Positions 35,786 to 46,225 of a stretch of DNA of 64,000 nucleotides are shown here, one piece after another. Below the pieces are notes generated by a model that worked only from the letters and a program-made list of their open reading frames with translations, did no database searches and had not been told where the DNA came from. Origin of the DNA: Viscum album (taxonomy: Eukaryota; Streptophyta; Magnoliopsida; Santalales; Viscaceae). The position numbers and the translations under genes were made by a program. The stretch lies in assembly GCA_963277665.1 (NCBI GenBank), contig OY728130.1, forward strand, positions 428,655,101 to 428,719,100, given 5' to 3'. Within the stretch, counting starts at the first letter, position 1, and every line of letters begins with the position of its first letter.

Positions 35786-36172
35786 GAGTTACCCAAATTA
35801 AAGGTAACGATTTCTCTTAAATTGTTTTCTTTTATTTTACTTATCCAACCCCTAAACTATTTTTAATACTTTATTTTGTTACAAAACAAGTATTCTAAAT
35901 ATAATAGGATGTTTTTATGGGAATTATTAGAACTACACTTACACACACCTCCATATAATGGATGAAGAACATAATATTTCTGGGGATGGAAAACTAAGGC
36001 CTCACAAAACGATGATTGTTCAATTACATCTTACCGCCTCTCATGGTGTCCATTATGATGGAACTGTATTTATATATGATATATATTATGTTTGTTATTT
36101 CTTTATTCTTCTTTACTTCCCATTTATAGCATGCCTTTCTGGTTTCCAAAGTGGGTAAATACGATAATCTCA

Positions 36173-36204
36173 TTTGAGGAAGTGCGGACTACCGCCCCCT
36201 CAAA
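36173..36204 (+). other. LTR hairpin A-h2 (A1 5' LTR), nested
   Basis: Outer stem TTTGAGG/CCTCAAA (7 bp), 18-nt interior containing a second stem GCGG-ACTA-CCGC. The interior (GTGCGGACTACCG) resembles a shortened form of the 22-nt loop of the h3 type. Confidence 0.75.
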
Positions 36205-36334
36205 GTGATTTCATTCGTTAATGCCTTATGTGGGATGTATAAAGGATGGAGTTAACTATATTATATATTATATTATACTAGAATTATAATATACCTATGT
36301 ATCATTATGTTTTATTTCCATTAAAATATGAAAT

Positions 36335-36401
36335 AGAAATGAAAGTAGCGTTCATGCGTACATACGACTTACCGTCTCCATGAACGGTGCATTTCATTTC
36401 T
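36335..36401 (+). other. LTR hairpin A-h3 (A1 5' LTR)
   Basis: Apical stem CGTTCATG/CATGAACG (8 bp) on a 22-nt loop (36357-36378), a small internal loop, then a 10-bp basal stem AGAAATGAAA/TTTCATTTCT. The loop carries CGTACATACG and ACTTACCGTCTC, the type seen in the C LTR. Confidence 0.8.
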
Positions 36402-36695
36402 TACCTCTAAATGTTATCTACTATTATAAATACATGTATATGATGGATATATATGATATATATGATATATAAATCATGAATATAATTATGGATATAATGA
36501 ACCTTTTACTACATAGACAACTTATAAATATAAGGTGTTCATTTTTGACTCAAGTACCAAATATTGACAAAATGGACGTTATTAACTTAAATGATTGCAT
36601 AATGTTTATAACATGGTAATAAGTGATATAAAAGGAATAATAAACTTGAAAAATGTTCTTAAGCACGTATAAATTAACTTTAGTTTATTATTCAG

Positions 36696-36731
36696 GAGAT
36701 TAAAGAACGATCGAGTCAAGTCGGACACGAG
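36696..36731 (+). other. Candidate 36-nt mini-exon in A1 5' LTR
   Basis: The segment GAGATTAAAGAACG...CACGAG lies between TTATTCAG and GTAAGG. It is among the best conserved segments in all A LTRs and has a homologue in C (16988-17024). Splicing is inferred. Confidence 0.45.
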
Positions 36732-36935
36732 GTAAGGGACTTAGTCTCAATCTCCTTTCACTAAGACATATTGTATTTTAATACATGATTTTCTTTTATA
36801 TGCTGTATAAACACCTTTGAATTTTTATTTCATTCAAAGGGAATCTTTTTATATGAATATTTTTACTAAATGACAAAAATGAATGTTTTTTTACGTAAGT
36901 GGTGACAACGACCTTTCCGCCACCACGAGTATTAT

Positions 36936-37178
36936 TTGATCTTTGGCTTCCTTAACAAGCTGAAATGTTTTTTTAAAAGGAAAAATAAATACCATATACT
37001 GTTTTTACATATTTTGGCATTGAAAATTATTTTGAGAATGGACTTATTATTTCAATATCTTGAAATGATATTTTATTATTGCAATGTTGAAATGTTATCT
37101 TTCCTTTATGCTTTTGTTATTTGTTATGATCATGTTATGGTTCTTGGGCATTATTTGTGTATATGGGTGGTTCCGTGA
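36936..37178 (+). other. 80-codon open frame conserved in A LTRs
   Basis: A frame of identical length is open in all four A LTRs (also 45377-45619, 52229-52471, 60671-60913), without indels. It contains LLFQYLEMIFY and YDHVMVLG. It is hydrophobic and resembles no protein I know. Shared ancestry of the four copies explains most of the conservation, so coding is unproven. Confidence 0.3.
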
Positions 37179-37410
37179 TAAACCTAGGGTGGGTGAGCTC
37201 GAGATAGATCTCCAATTAATTGGGTATCATGAAGGAGGTAAACGTGAATGTTTCTCCTAAGAGATTTAGGGAATATATTGTGATGGGTATTCCCAAGTAA
37301 CTCCCTATGTAGCTGTGATAGATACAATGTAAGTTTGATATGGATGCCACAAGTTAACTTTTTGATTAATGATTTCTATGTTTCTTTCATAAATCATATG
37401 ATTTCACGAG

Positions 37411-37525
37411 GTAAGTAAATTATTTCATGTTTTTTATGTATTTATGAACAAATGTTTTCATTATTTGTTTTATAACCCTTACTGAGCTTTTTATGCCCAT
37501 CCCATGTTTTGAATTGTTTTCATAG
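37411..37525 (+). other. Candidate 115-nt intron near the end of the A1 5' LTR
   Basis: CACGAG|GTAAGT is a consensus donor. A branch-like CTTACTGAG and a T-rich tract precede TTTTCATAG|GACTTAAAG. Two of the other A LTRs show the acceptor as TTTTCATAG or TTTTCACAG at the same place. Confidence 0.5.
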
Positions 37526-37785
37526 GACTTAAAGATGAATAGGGTCAAGGATGGAATCAAGGAAAAGTCATGTTGTCTTAAACATGAAACTAGACATGAC
37601 TCTTTTTTTCAAGAGTTCATGTTTTAAAAAAAAATGGAAACTGTGTATAAGTGTCTACTTTGTAATCTTTTAAGATGTAATATTTATGTCCTAATTCTCT
37701 AAAACTCTAAACCTGAAAAGATCCTCAATGTAAATTATTCATTTAATTCAATATTATTCAATGTTTAAGGCCGAGTCCTTATAGT

Positions 37786-37797
37786 TGGTATCAGAGG
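37786..37797 (+). promoter_or_regulatory. Primer-binding site of A1
   Basis: TGGTATCAGAGG, 2 nt after the LTR end; matches initiator Met tRNA over 11 bases. Confidence 0.88.
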
Positions 37798-37929
37798 TCG
37801 GTTTAGAAAACTTTAGGTGTTAGGGTATTGTTAAATTAATATCCATAAAGTAATTTATGTTAATATTGGAAATCATATAGCATTTACAGATTACCATGTT
37901 GCTTCACCTAAGATATTTCTGTGTTTAGA

Positions 37930-38980
37930 ATGGTTTTCTGCAAAGGAAATAGGGAAGCTATGTTGGGACGACATCAGGAGGAATACAACCTTCCTAATCA
38001 GCAACATGAGATGGTCAGAATTGGAACTGAACAGTTTGTTGTAGTTATGGAATAGTTGACTCAGGCTATAAATGGTGGTGGTATCCATGTACGAGATCAT
38101 TTAGATTAACCACAGAGGAACATGTCAGTAGTGGTGCATTTAATGAGGAAACATCCCCCATATATCATTCAGAGGATCATCTATCCCTGTGCAAGTTGAA
38201 GGGTGCATTAAAGCATCAGAGAAGATTTTTGATGTCATGGGTTATTTAGAACATCAAAAGGTTAGTCTTGAAGTTTAACATTTTGAAGGTGAAGCTGATC
38301 AGTGGTGGTCGATAGTGAAAAATATCAGGTATAGTGAAGAGATTGATGCTCTTGATTGAATGAATTCAAAGATATGTTTCTTGAGAAATATTTTACTAAG
38401 GTATTTCATCTTAGAATGGAAAAAAAATTCCTAGAATTGAGGCAAGAGGATGACTTGGTGACTGATTATGAAGAAAAGTTCACTCGACTAGCAAGGTATG
38501 CTCCAAATTTCATATGAGATCTTGATAGTAAAATCAACCGTTTTTACTTAGGATTAAAGCCAAAGTATCTAAGGTCTTTAGCTTCTCGTGAGTTCAAAAG
38601 TTATGAAAAACTTGTTCATTGTGCGGATAAGGTGGAAATAGAATTTAATGATGATCAGGTATTCTTTGAAAAACAACAAAATAAGAGGTCAAGGTGGCAG
38701 GAGAAAGGGAATAACTCTTCAAAAACGTATGATGGTAAGAAACTTAAGTTTACATTTTGTGAAAATTGTGGTATAAAGCATGCTAGGGAGTGTCTTTTGA
38801 ATTCTGGTAAGTGCTATCGATGTGGTAAAATGGGACATAAGGCTCGTAATTGCACTGAAAAAGATCATGGTAATGGTAAGACAAAATCTGATTTATAGTC
38901 AGTAAAATGTTTTAAGTGCAATGAAATGGGCCATTATGAAAATGAGTGTCCAAAAAAGAACTCAAATGAAGGAAAGAAAC
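37930..38980 (+). pseudogene. Gag of A1, broken
   Basis: The capsid/nucleocapsid protein. The start is placed at the ATG at 37930, whose frame (MVFCKGNREAMLGRHQEEY) is shared with A2. The capsid region follows (HFEGEADQWWS near 38282-38314, LRQEDDLVTDYEEKFTRLAR near 38439-38495), then a 88-codon open stretch (38632-38898) with zinc knuckles CENCGIKHARE and CYRCGKMGHKARNC, and a third knuckle CFKCNEMGHYENEC at 38909-38950. A stop at 38053, frameshifts near 38160 and 38355, and a stop after the second knuckle (38896-38898, shared with A2) break it. Confidence 0.88.
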
Positions 38981-39049
38981 TAGACTATAAGCATAAAGGG
39001 GTGGTGAAATCCTTTGCAACTACTTTAGCAGATGTTGGGCCATCAAATG

Positions 39050-39480
39050 AAGATGTGTCAGGTACACTGTTTGTTTGTTTAGATTATGCCAATATTTTGT
39101 TTGATTCAGGGTCTACACACTCTTTCATTTTTGAGAAGTTTTCCAGTAAATTGGTAATTCCATCTCATGATATGAATATTGAACTTACGGTAAAAACCCC
39201 TGGAGTAAATATAGATACAAAAAGATAACATAAGAAAATTCATGTCCTTGTGTGCGGAAAGAATCTACCTGCAAACCTTATTTTTTTTGCCTCTAGTAGA
39301 GTTTGATGTTATTTTGGGCATGGATTGGATTTCTGTTTATCATGCTAAGATTGACTGCAGAGCTAAAGAGGTTTCTTTTAAGAATGATTTTCGGTTTGTA
39401 TACAAAAATGAACCCTTGTTGTTGATAACATATCAAAAAGCTGAGAAACCTGTAAAAGACGAAAATGAATGTTACATTGC
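39050..39480 (+). pseudogene. Protease of A1, broken
   Basis: Aspartic protease of the polyprotein. The active site is seen as ILFDSGSTHSF (39094-39126), with a proper D-S-G triad. Farther on FDVILGMDWISVYHAKIDC (39302-39358) is the conserved second half. A stop (39226-39228) and a frame change lie between the two halves, and an A2-shared stop sits at the equivalent place. Confidence 0.85.
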
Positions 39481-39539
39481 ACATATTGTTGAAAAAAAGG
39501 AACTGTTCAGATTAATGATGTGCCAGTGGTAAATGAGTA

Positions 39540-40330
39540 CCTTGATGTTTTTCTTGATGATTTTTCTGGTATTATACCTTACTGGGAAGTTGAATTTACC
39601 GCTGACTTAGTTCCTGATGCTAATCCAATTTCAAAACCCCCTTATCGAATGGCTCAAATTTAACTTTTAGAGTTAAAGAAGCAATTGCAGGAGTTATTAG
39701 ATAAAGGATTCATTCAACCTAGCACATCACCATGGGGGTGATCTTGTATTGTTTGTTAAAAAGAAATATGGTTTAATGAGACTCTAAATTGATTATAGAG
39801 CATTTAATAACATCACTGTTAATAATAAGTATCCTTTGCCTCATATCGATGATTTGTTTGATCAGCTCTAGGGAGCTCAGTATTTTTCAAAGGTTGACTT
39901 GAGGTTGGAGTACCATCAGTTGAAAGTAAAGGAAGAAGTCATTTTGAAGACTGCGTTTCGTACTAGATATGGCCATTATGAATTTTTAGTTTTTCCTTTT
40001 GGGTAAAGCAATGCACCTGCTGTATTGATGGATCTTATGAATAGAATTTTTCGTGAGTTTCTGGATAAGTTTGTGGTTGTGTTCATTGATGATATTTTGG
40101 TTTATTACAAAAGTAAGGAGGAACATGAAAGTAATTTAAGGGCTGTCTTGGAAACCTTAAAAGAAAAGAAACTATTTGGGAAATTTAGCAAGTGTGAGTT
40201 TTGGTTACAACAAATTTCTTTCCTTGGTTACATTGTTTCAAAAAATGGCATAACTGTTGATCCTGCTAAAATGAAAGTTGTTAAAGAATGTACAAGACCC
40301 ACAAAAATAATCTAGATCCGAAGTTTTCTT
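39540..40330 (+). pseudogene. Reverse transcriptase of A1, broken
   Basis: Translation in pieces shows [49 protein letters not shown] and, in a 96-codon open stretch (40025-40315), the catalytic box [16 protein letters not shown] and FLGYIVSKNGI. There are stops at several sites, among them one just before the LLELKKQ segment and one after FPFG; both recur in A2 and so predate the duplication. The catalytic Asp pair is intact but the frame is not. Confidence 0.88.
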
Positions 40331-41667
40331 GGTTTGGTAGGTTATTACTGGAGTTTTGTTGAAACTTTTGCACGGTTATCTAGTCCAATGACTAAGTTAA
40401 CTCGAAAAGGTGTTAATTTCATCTAGACAAAATAATGTGATGATTGTTTTCAGGAATTGAAAAGAAGATTTGTGAATGCTCCAGTTTTGGAACTGCCTTC
40501 TAGAAATGGTGTGTTTTTATCTACAGTGATGATTTGTTGAAAGGAATGGGTTGTGTTCTAATGCAAAATGATCAGGCAATTTCTTATGCTTCACATCAGT
40601 TGAAACCACATGAGTTAAATTACCCTACACATCATCTGGAATTAGCTGCTGTTGTTTTTTCTTTAAAAATTTGGAGGCATCATTTGTATGGAGTAAAATG
40701 TGAAATATATACTGAACACAAAAGCTTAAAGTGTATATTCACTCAAAAAGAATTGAACATGAGACAAAGGATATGGTTGGAACTAATCAAGGATTATGAT
40801 TGCATGACCCATTGCCATCCAAGAAAAGAAAATAAAGTGGCCGATGCTTTGAGTCAAAAAAGTAATGTCTCATTATCCATACTACTTTTGGAACGAGATC
40901 CTTTGGTTTTTTATTTGATGAACTTTGGCATAGAAGTTGTTGTTGCAGGAAATTCTTCTATTTTGTTTCAGGTGTTAGTGAAATCATCTCTATCAGACAG
41001 AATTAAGAAAGCACATAAAGAGGACAGTGAGTTGCAGAAAAAGGTAGAGTTGGTTTCGAAGGGTAAGTTTCCTGAATTTAACATTGATAATGATTATGTT
41101 TTGAGATTTAGTAAGAGATTATGTGTGCCTTGTGATTCACAGTTAAAGAATGAGTTGTTATGTGAAGCTCATGGTTCTCTGTTTTCAGTTCGTCCTGGCA
41201 GTACTAAGATGTACAAGGATCTTCGGGATTATTACTGGTGGGATGGAATGAAAAGAGATATTACTAATTTTACTCTGAAGTGTTTGACTTGTCAGCAGGT
41301 TAAATCAGAGAGACAGTTTCCGAAAGGAATGCTTCATCCTCTACCGGTGCTAGAGTGGAAAAGGGAAAATATATCCATGGACTTTGTTGTGGGATTACCA
41401 AATACATCTCAAGGTAATAATGCAATCTGGGTTATAGTTGACCGATTGACTAAATCTGCTCATTTCCTTCCAATTAGAGATACTTTGTCTCTAGATCAAA
41501 TTTCTCGGTTGTATGTCAAAGAGATAGTCAGGTTTCATGGATTTCCCCTCTCTATTGTATCTGATCGTGATCCCAGGTTCACTTCTAACTTTTGGAAAGG
41601 CCTACAGAGGTCATTGGGTACTGAATTAAATTTTAGTATATCTTTTCATCCTCAATCAGATGGGTAG
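40331..41667 (+). pseudogene. RNase H and integrase core of A1
   Basis: A 377-codon open frame (40534-41667) covers the RNase H domain from [18 protein letters not shown] through [39 protein letters not shown] and [10 protein letters not shown]. The usual catalytic Asp of the third motif reads Glu (YTEHKS). The integrase zinc-binding region follows (EAHGS, second His replaced by Arg in [15 protein letters not shown]) and then the core with Asp in SMDFVVGLP and Asp in [11 protein letters not shown]. The frame ends at a TAG at 41665 just before SEQT, where the catalytic Glu lies. The upstream part 40331-40533 is RT thumb/connection with stops. Confidence 0.88.
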
Positions 41668-42300
41668 TCAGAACAAACAATTCCGACCTTGGAGGATATG
41701 TTACGTGCTTTCTCGATGGATTATCAAGGAAGTTGGGACCAACATCTTTCTTTGGTTTAATTTTCTTATAATAACAACTTTCATTTCCGTATAAAAATGG
41801 CTCCATTTGAGGCATTATATGGAAAGCATTGTCGAACTCCAGATTTTTGGGATGAAGTAGGTGAAAGGAAGCTGATGGGACCAGAATTGGTAGAAGATAT
41901 GGAAGAGAAAGTTCAGTTGATTTAGAATCACATAAGAACAGCTCAGAGTAGACAAAAAAGTTATGTAGATAACCGGTGGAAGGATCTTTCTTTTGAGGTA
42001 GGTGATCATGTCTTTCTCAAAGTTTCTCCATGAAAAAGTGTGATGCATTTTGGTAAGAAGGGAAAGTTGAGTCTGAGGTTCATTGGATCTTATGAAATTC
42101 TAGAAAAAGTTGGATCAGTTGCGTACAGAGTGACTTTACCCCTAATTTTATCCCAGGTACACAATGTTTTTCATGTTTCGATGTTGAGAAAGTATATTCC
42201 AGATCCATCTCATATTTTGAGCCCAGAGGTAGTTCAGTTGGAAGAGAAAATCTCTTATGAAGAACAACTAGTCCAGATTCTTGACTGTAGAGAGTAGGTA
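41668..42300 (+). pseudogene. Integrase C-terminal part of A1
   Basis: Continues in the same frame after the TAG. SEQTIPTLEDML, MAPFEALYGKHCRTP, SFEVGDHVFLKVSP and an 85-codon open stretch (42040-42297) with FIGSYEILEKVGSVAYRV and VFHVSMLRKY. Stops at about 41758, 41923, 42031 and 42295 break it. This is the GPY/F-type DNA-binding module that precedes the chromodomain. Confidence 0.82.
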
Positions 42301-42415
42301 TTGCAGAATAAGGTAATTCACAAGGTAAAGGTTTTGTGGAAAAACCATATGGTTGAAGTGGCAACGTGGGAATCTAAAAATGCTATGAGGGATAAATACC
42401 CCCACTTATTTTGAT
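42301..42415 (+). pseudogene. Chromodomain of A1
   Basis: VIHKVKVLWKNHMVEVATWE followed by a YPHLF-like end, the compact chromodomain at the integrase C-terminus of Tekay/Del-type chromoviruses. It is thought to guide integration to heterochromatin marks. The preceding stop (42295) is shared with A2. Confidence 0.8.
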
Positions 42416-42447
42416 AAGTGAATAAAAATTGCAAGGACACAATTCCC

Positions 42448-42462
42448 AAAAGGGGAGAAGGA
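42448..42462 (+). promoter_or_regulatory. Polypurine tract of A1
   Basis: AAAAGGGGAGAAGGA abuts the 3' LTR start TGTAACATCCC. In A2 it is AAAGGGGGGAAGGA (57736-57749). Confidence 0.85.
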
Positions 42463-44622
42463 TGTAACATCCCAGGTAAATGAAGAATAATACATATTTC
42501 ATATTTATTAATATTTGTGAATTAAATATTAATTTTACTTTAAAGGGGTTTCTAAGTTTGATAGCGTACCCGATACGCAACAGCGAGTTTTTTTGGAATC
42601 TTACGTTGCACACTAATAATATAATATTATTATTTTAAATAGTAGTTAACTCCTAGTCATTGTATTGGAGAGAATGAACAAAACTAATTAAAATATGATT
42701 ATACATGATTTTTAAATGTATTTACATTATCCAATAAAAAGTTAGAGGCTTAAAATGTGAATGAATCTAATTTTAAACATAATTTACATTAGAAGGCCTA
42801 TTTATCGCCTTTTAATGGAAAACCCTCTTTAAATATAGTTTTGGTAACTTTAATACATTATAATTGACCAAATAAAATCATTCTTTAGACTCGGGACATC
42901 AAATTTTACTTTGGGTAATTTTTTGGTATTTTTCTGATAAAGTTCATTTTTTAATAAATAGTGAAAAATATTTTATTTTAATTCAAAAGTGCCTTTTAAT
43001 ATAATTTATTTATATGGTTATATTATCTTTTTAGCTGGTTTTAAAGTGTAATTATAATATATTTTTACCATTTAATCCAATTTTGGTCATTGGAATTAAT
43101 TTCACTTTGAAATTGGACATAAACGAGTATCAATCTTTTGATAGTTATTGTTTCTTAAAAACACGCTATTTGTTTTGATAACGGGAATTAATTTTAAAAT
43201 TAATTAATTCCACCTCTATGTCTTTAATTTTTCAAAATAGACATCATTTTTGAATTCATAATATCAAATATATCTTAGGATGAATTTTTGGTATTTTTCT
43301 GAAAAACTTCATTTTTTAATGAATAGTGAAACCACTTACTAGTAGTTAAAAAAACCGAATTTTTCATTTAAATGAAATTTTACCACTTCTGTGAATTGAA
43401 TTTCAAAAATGTAACATACATGGTTGTTATCAAGAAGTAAAATGTGGTTCATTAAGATGAAAATAATTTTTTTTGAATAGTAACTTTTGACTTTTATTCA
43501 CCGCGGTTAAATATAAATAGGGTAATTCAAGGTTAAAAGAATATTATAATAATTACAAATTACCTTAACACTTGTCCAAACCTTATTGGATGAGTCATGG
43601 CCGACCATGGGCATCTTTGGGTCTATTTTGGGACCCCATTGAGCCACTTGTGTGTGTCAATGACAATTTAGATTAATTAATTTAATGTAAAGACAAAATT
43701 GACACTACCAAACTCTTTTAGTAATTAATTTTTATATGGTGTTATATAAGTTCTATTTTCGACTATAAATATTAATTGGAAATCTAAAAGGATTTCCTAC
43801 ATCATTTTTTTTATAATTTTTATACAACAGATAAATTAAATTATTTATGACATAATAATGATGCAGTATTTACTTCATTAATAAATCATTTAAATAAACA
43901 AGATTATAATGATTAAAATAATACCCAGAACTTGTAAAATTCTGATTGGATGATTTTATTTCCACCATTAGTCATATTATATTCATCTTTAATGATTTTT
44001 GGACCATTAGAAACCGAATATAATTATATAATAAAATAAACGTTTCACACTTTCCTAAAGAGCCCCTACTCCCCCTTATAAAAGAAGACCACTTCTAACC
44101 AATCCCTCACACCTCTCAAGCCATTTTGCTCGTCCAAACTCTACCTAATTAAGCTCCAAACATCCCTATACTCCTCTTAGAAGCCTTACCTTAGGTAGAA
44201 GACACTTCAAGAAGTCCTTTGGATCAAACCAAAGGGAGTTACCCAAATTAAAGGTAACAATTTCTCTTAAATTGTTTTCTTTTATTTTACTTCTCCAACA
44301 CATAAACTCTTTTTATTCATTTCTTTTATAACAAAACCAGTATCCTAAATATACTAGGAATTTTTTATGGGAAGTATTCGAACTACACTTACACACACCT
44401 CCATCTAATGGATGAATAACACAGTGTTTCTCTGGGTGAAAAACTAAGGCCTCACGAAACGATGAATGTTCAATTACATCTTACCACCTCTCATGGTGTC
44501 CATTATGATGGAACTATATTTAAATTTGATATATATTATGTTTATTATTTCATTATTCTTACATACTTCCCATTTATATCATGCCTTTATGGTTTCCATA
44601 GTGGGTAAATATGATAATCTCA

Positions 44623-44654
44623 TTTGAGGATGTGCGGACTACCGCCCCCTCAAA
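44623..44654 (+). other. LTR hairpin A-h2 (A1 3' LTR)
   Basis: TTTGAGG/CCTCAAA stem with inner GCGG-ACTA-CCGC stem, as at 36173; one loop base differs. Confidence 0.72.
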
Positions 44655-44784
44655 GTGATTTGATTCGTTAATGCATTATGTGGGATGTATAAAGGATAGA
44701 GTTAACTATATTATATATGATTTTATACTAGAATTATAATATACCTATGTATCATTATTTTTTATTTCCATTAAAATATGAAAT

Positions 44785-44851
44785 ATAAATTGAAGTAGCG
44801 TTCATGCGTACGTACGGCTTACCATCTCCATGAACGGTGCATTTCATTTCT
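44785..44851 (+). other. LTR hairpin A-h3 (A1 3' LTR)
   Basis: Apical stem CGTTCATG/CATGAACG intact, 22-nt loop (44807-44828) with CGTACGTACG and GCTTACCATCTC. The basal stem has additional mismatches. Confidence 0.75.
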
Positions 44852-46225
44852 TACCTCTAAATGTTATGTACTATTATAAATACATGTATATTCTAGATAT
44901 ATATGATATATAAATCATGAATATAATTATGGATATAATGAACCTTTGACCACATGGACAACTTATACATATAAGGTGTTCATTTTTGACTTAAGTACCA
45001 AATATCGACAAAATGGACGTTATTTACTTAAATGATTGCATAATGTTTATAACACGATAATAAGTGATATAAAAGGAATAATAAACTTGAAAAATGTTAT
45101 TAAGAAAGTAGAAATTAACTTTATTTTATTATTCAGGAGATTAAAGAACGATCGAGTCAAGTCGGACACGAGGTAAGAGATTTCGTCTCAATCTCCTTTC
45201 ATTGAGGCATATTGTATTTTAATACACGATTTTATTTTATACGCTGTATAAACACCTTTGAATTTACATTTCAATCAAAGGTAATATTTTTATACGAATA
45301 GTTTTACTAAAAGACAGAAAGGAATGTTTTTTTACGTAAGAAGTGACAAAAACCTTTCCGCCGCTGTGAGTATTATTTGATCTTTGGCTTCCTTAACAAG
45401 CCGAAATGTTTTTTTAGAAGGAAAAATAAATACCATGTACCATTTTTACGTATTTTGGAATTGAAAATGATTTTGAGAATGGATTTATTATTTCAATATC
45501 TTGAAATGATATTTTATTATTGCAATGTTGAAATGTTATCTTTCCTTTATGCTTATGTTATGTGTTATGATCATGTTATGGTTCTTGGGCATTATTTGTG
45601 TATACAGGTGGTTCTGTGATAAACCTAAGGCAGGTGAGCCCGGGATAGCTTTCCAATGCATTGGGTAACGTGATGGAGGTAAATGTGAATGTTTATCCTA
45701 AGATATTTAGGGAATATACTGTGATGGGTATCCCCAAGTAACTCCCTATGTAGCTGTGATAGATACAATGTAAGTTTGATATGGATGCCACAAGTTACCT
45801 TTTTGATTAATTATTTCTATGTGTCTTTCATAAATCTTATGATTTCATGAGGTAAGTAAATGATTTCATGTTTTGTATGTATTTATTAACAAATGTTTTC
45901 ATTCTTTGTTTTATAACCCTTACTGATATTTTTATGCTAATCCCATGTTTTGAAATGTTTTCACATGACTTAAAGATGAATATGGTCAAGGATGGAATCA
46001 AGGAAAAGTCATGCTGTTTTAAACATGGAACTAGACATGACTCTTTTTTTCAAGAGTTCATGTTTTGTAAAAAAAATGGAAACTATGTAGAAGTGTCTAC
46101 TTTTTAATCTTTTGAGTTGTAATAGTTATGTCCTAATTCTCTAAAACTCTAATCCTGAAAAGATCCTCAATGTGAATTATTCATTGAATTCAATATTATG
46201 TAATGTTTAAGGCCGGGTACTTAGA

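Larger units (their letters stand above)
34009..37783 (+). repeat. 5' LTR of A1
   Basis: 3775 bp. U3 would be 34009 to about 35657 and R-U5 the remaining 2.1 kb, based on the TATA box at 35627. The R-U5 part holds the hairpins, the candidate mini-exon, an 80-codon frame and a strong candidate intron. Confidence 0.9.
34009..46225 (+). mobile_element. Element A1: Tekay/Del-like chromovirus LTR retrotransposon
   Basis: 12.2 kb with 3.8-kb LTRs starting TGTAACAT and ending near CCTTATA/ACTTAGA. Target-site duplication CTTCT (34004-34008) / CTTTT (46226-46230), 4 of 5 bases. The order is primer site, gag with zinc knuckles, protease, RT, RNase H, integrase, chromodomain, polypurine tract: a chromovirus. 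The long LTRs and the chromodomain character point to Tekay/Del. Many stops and frameshifts make it defective. Confidence 0.92.
42463..46225 (+). repeat. 3' LTR of A1
   Basis: 3763 bp. It shares 3'-type diagnostic bases with the A2 3' LTR (for example GATACGCAA and TTGCACAC, where both 5' LTRs have GATACACAA and TTGCATAC). It holds a TATA-like box at 44077, hairpins at 44623 and 44785, and the 80-codon frame at 45377. Confidence 0.9.
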
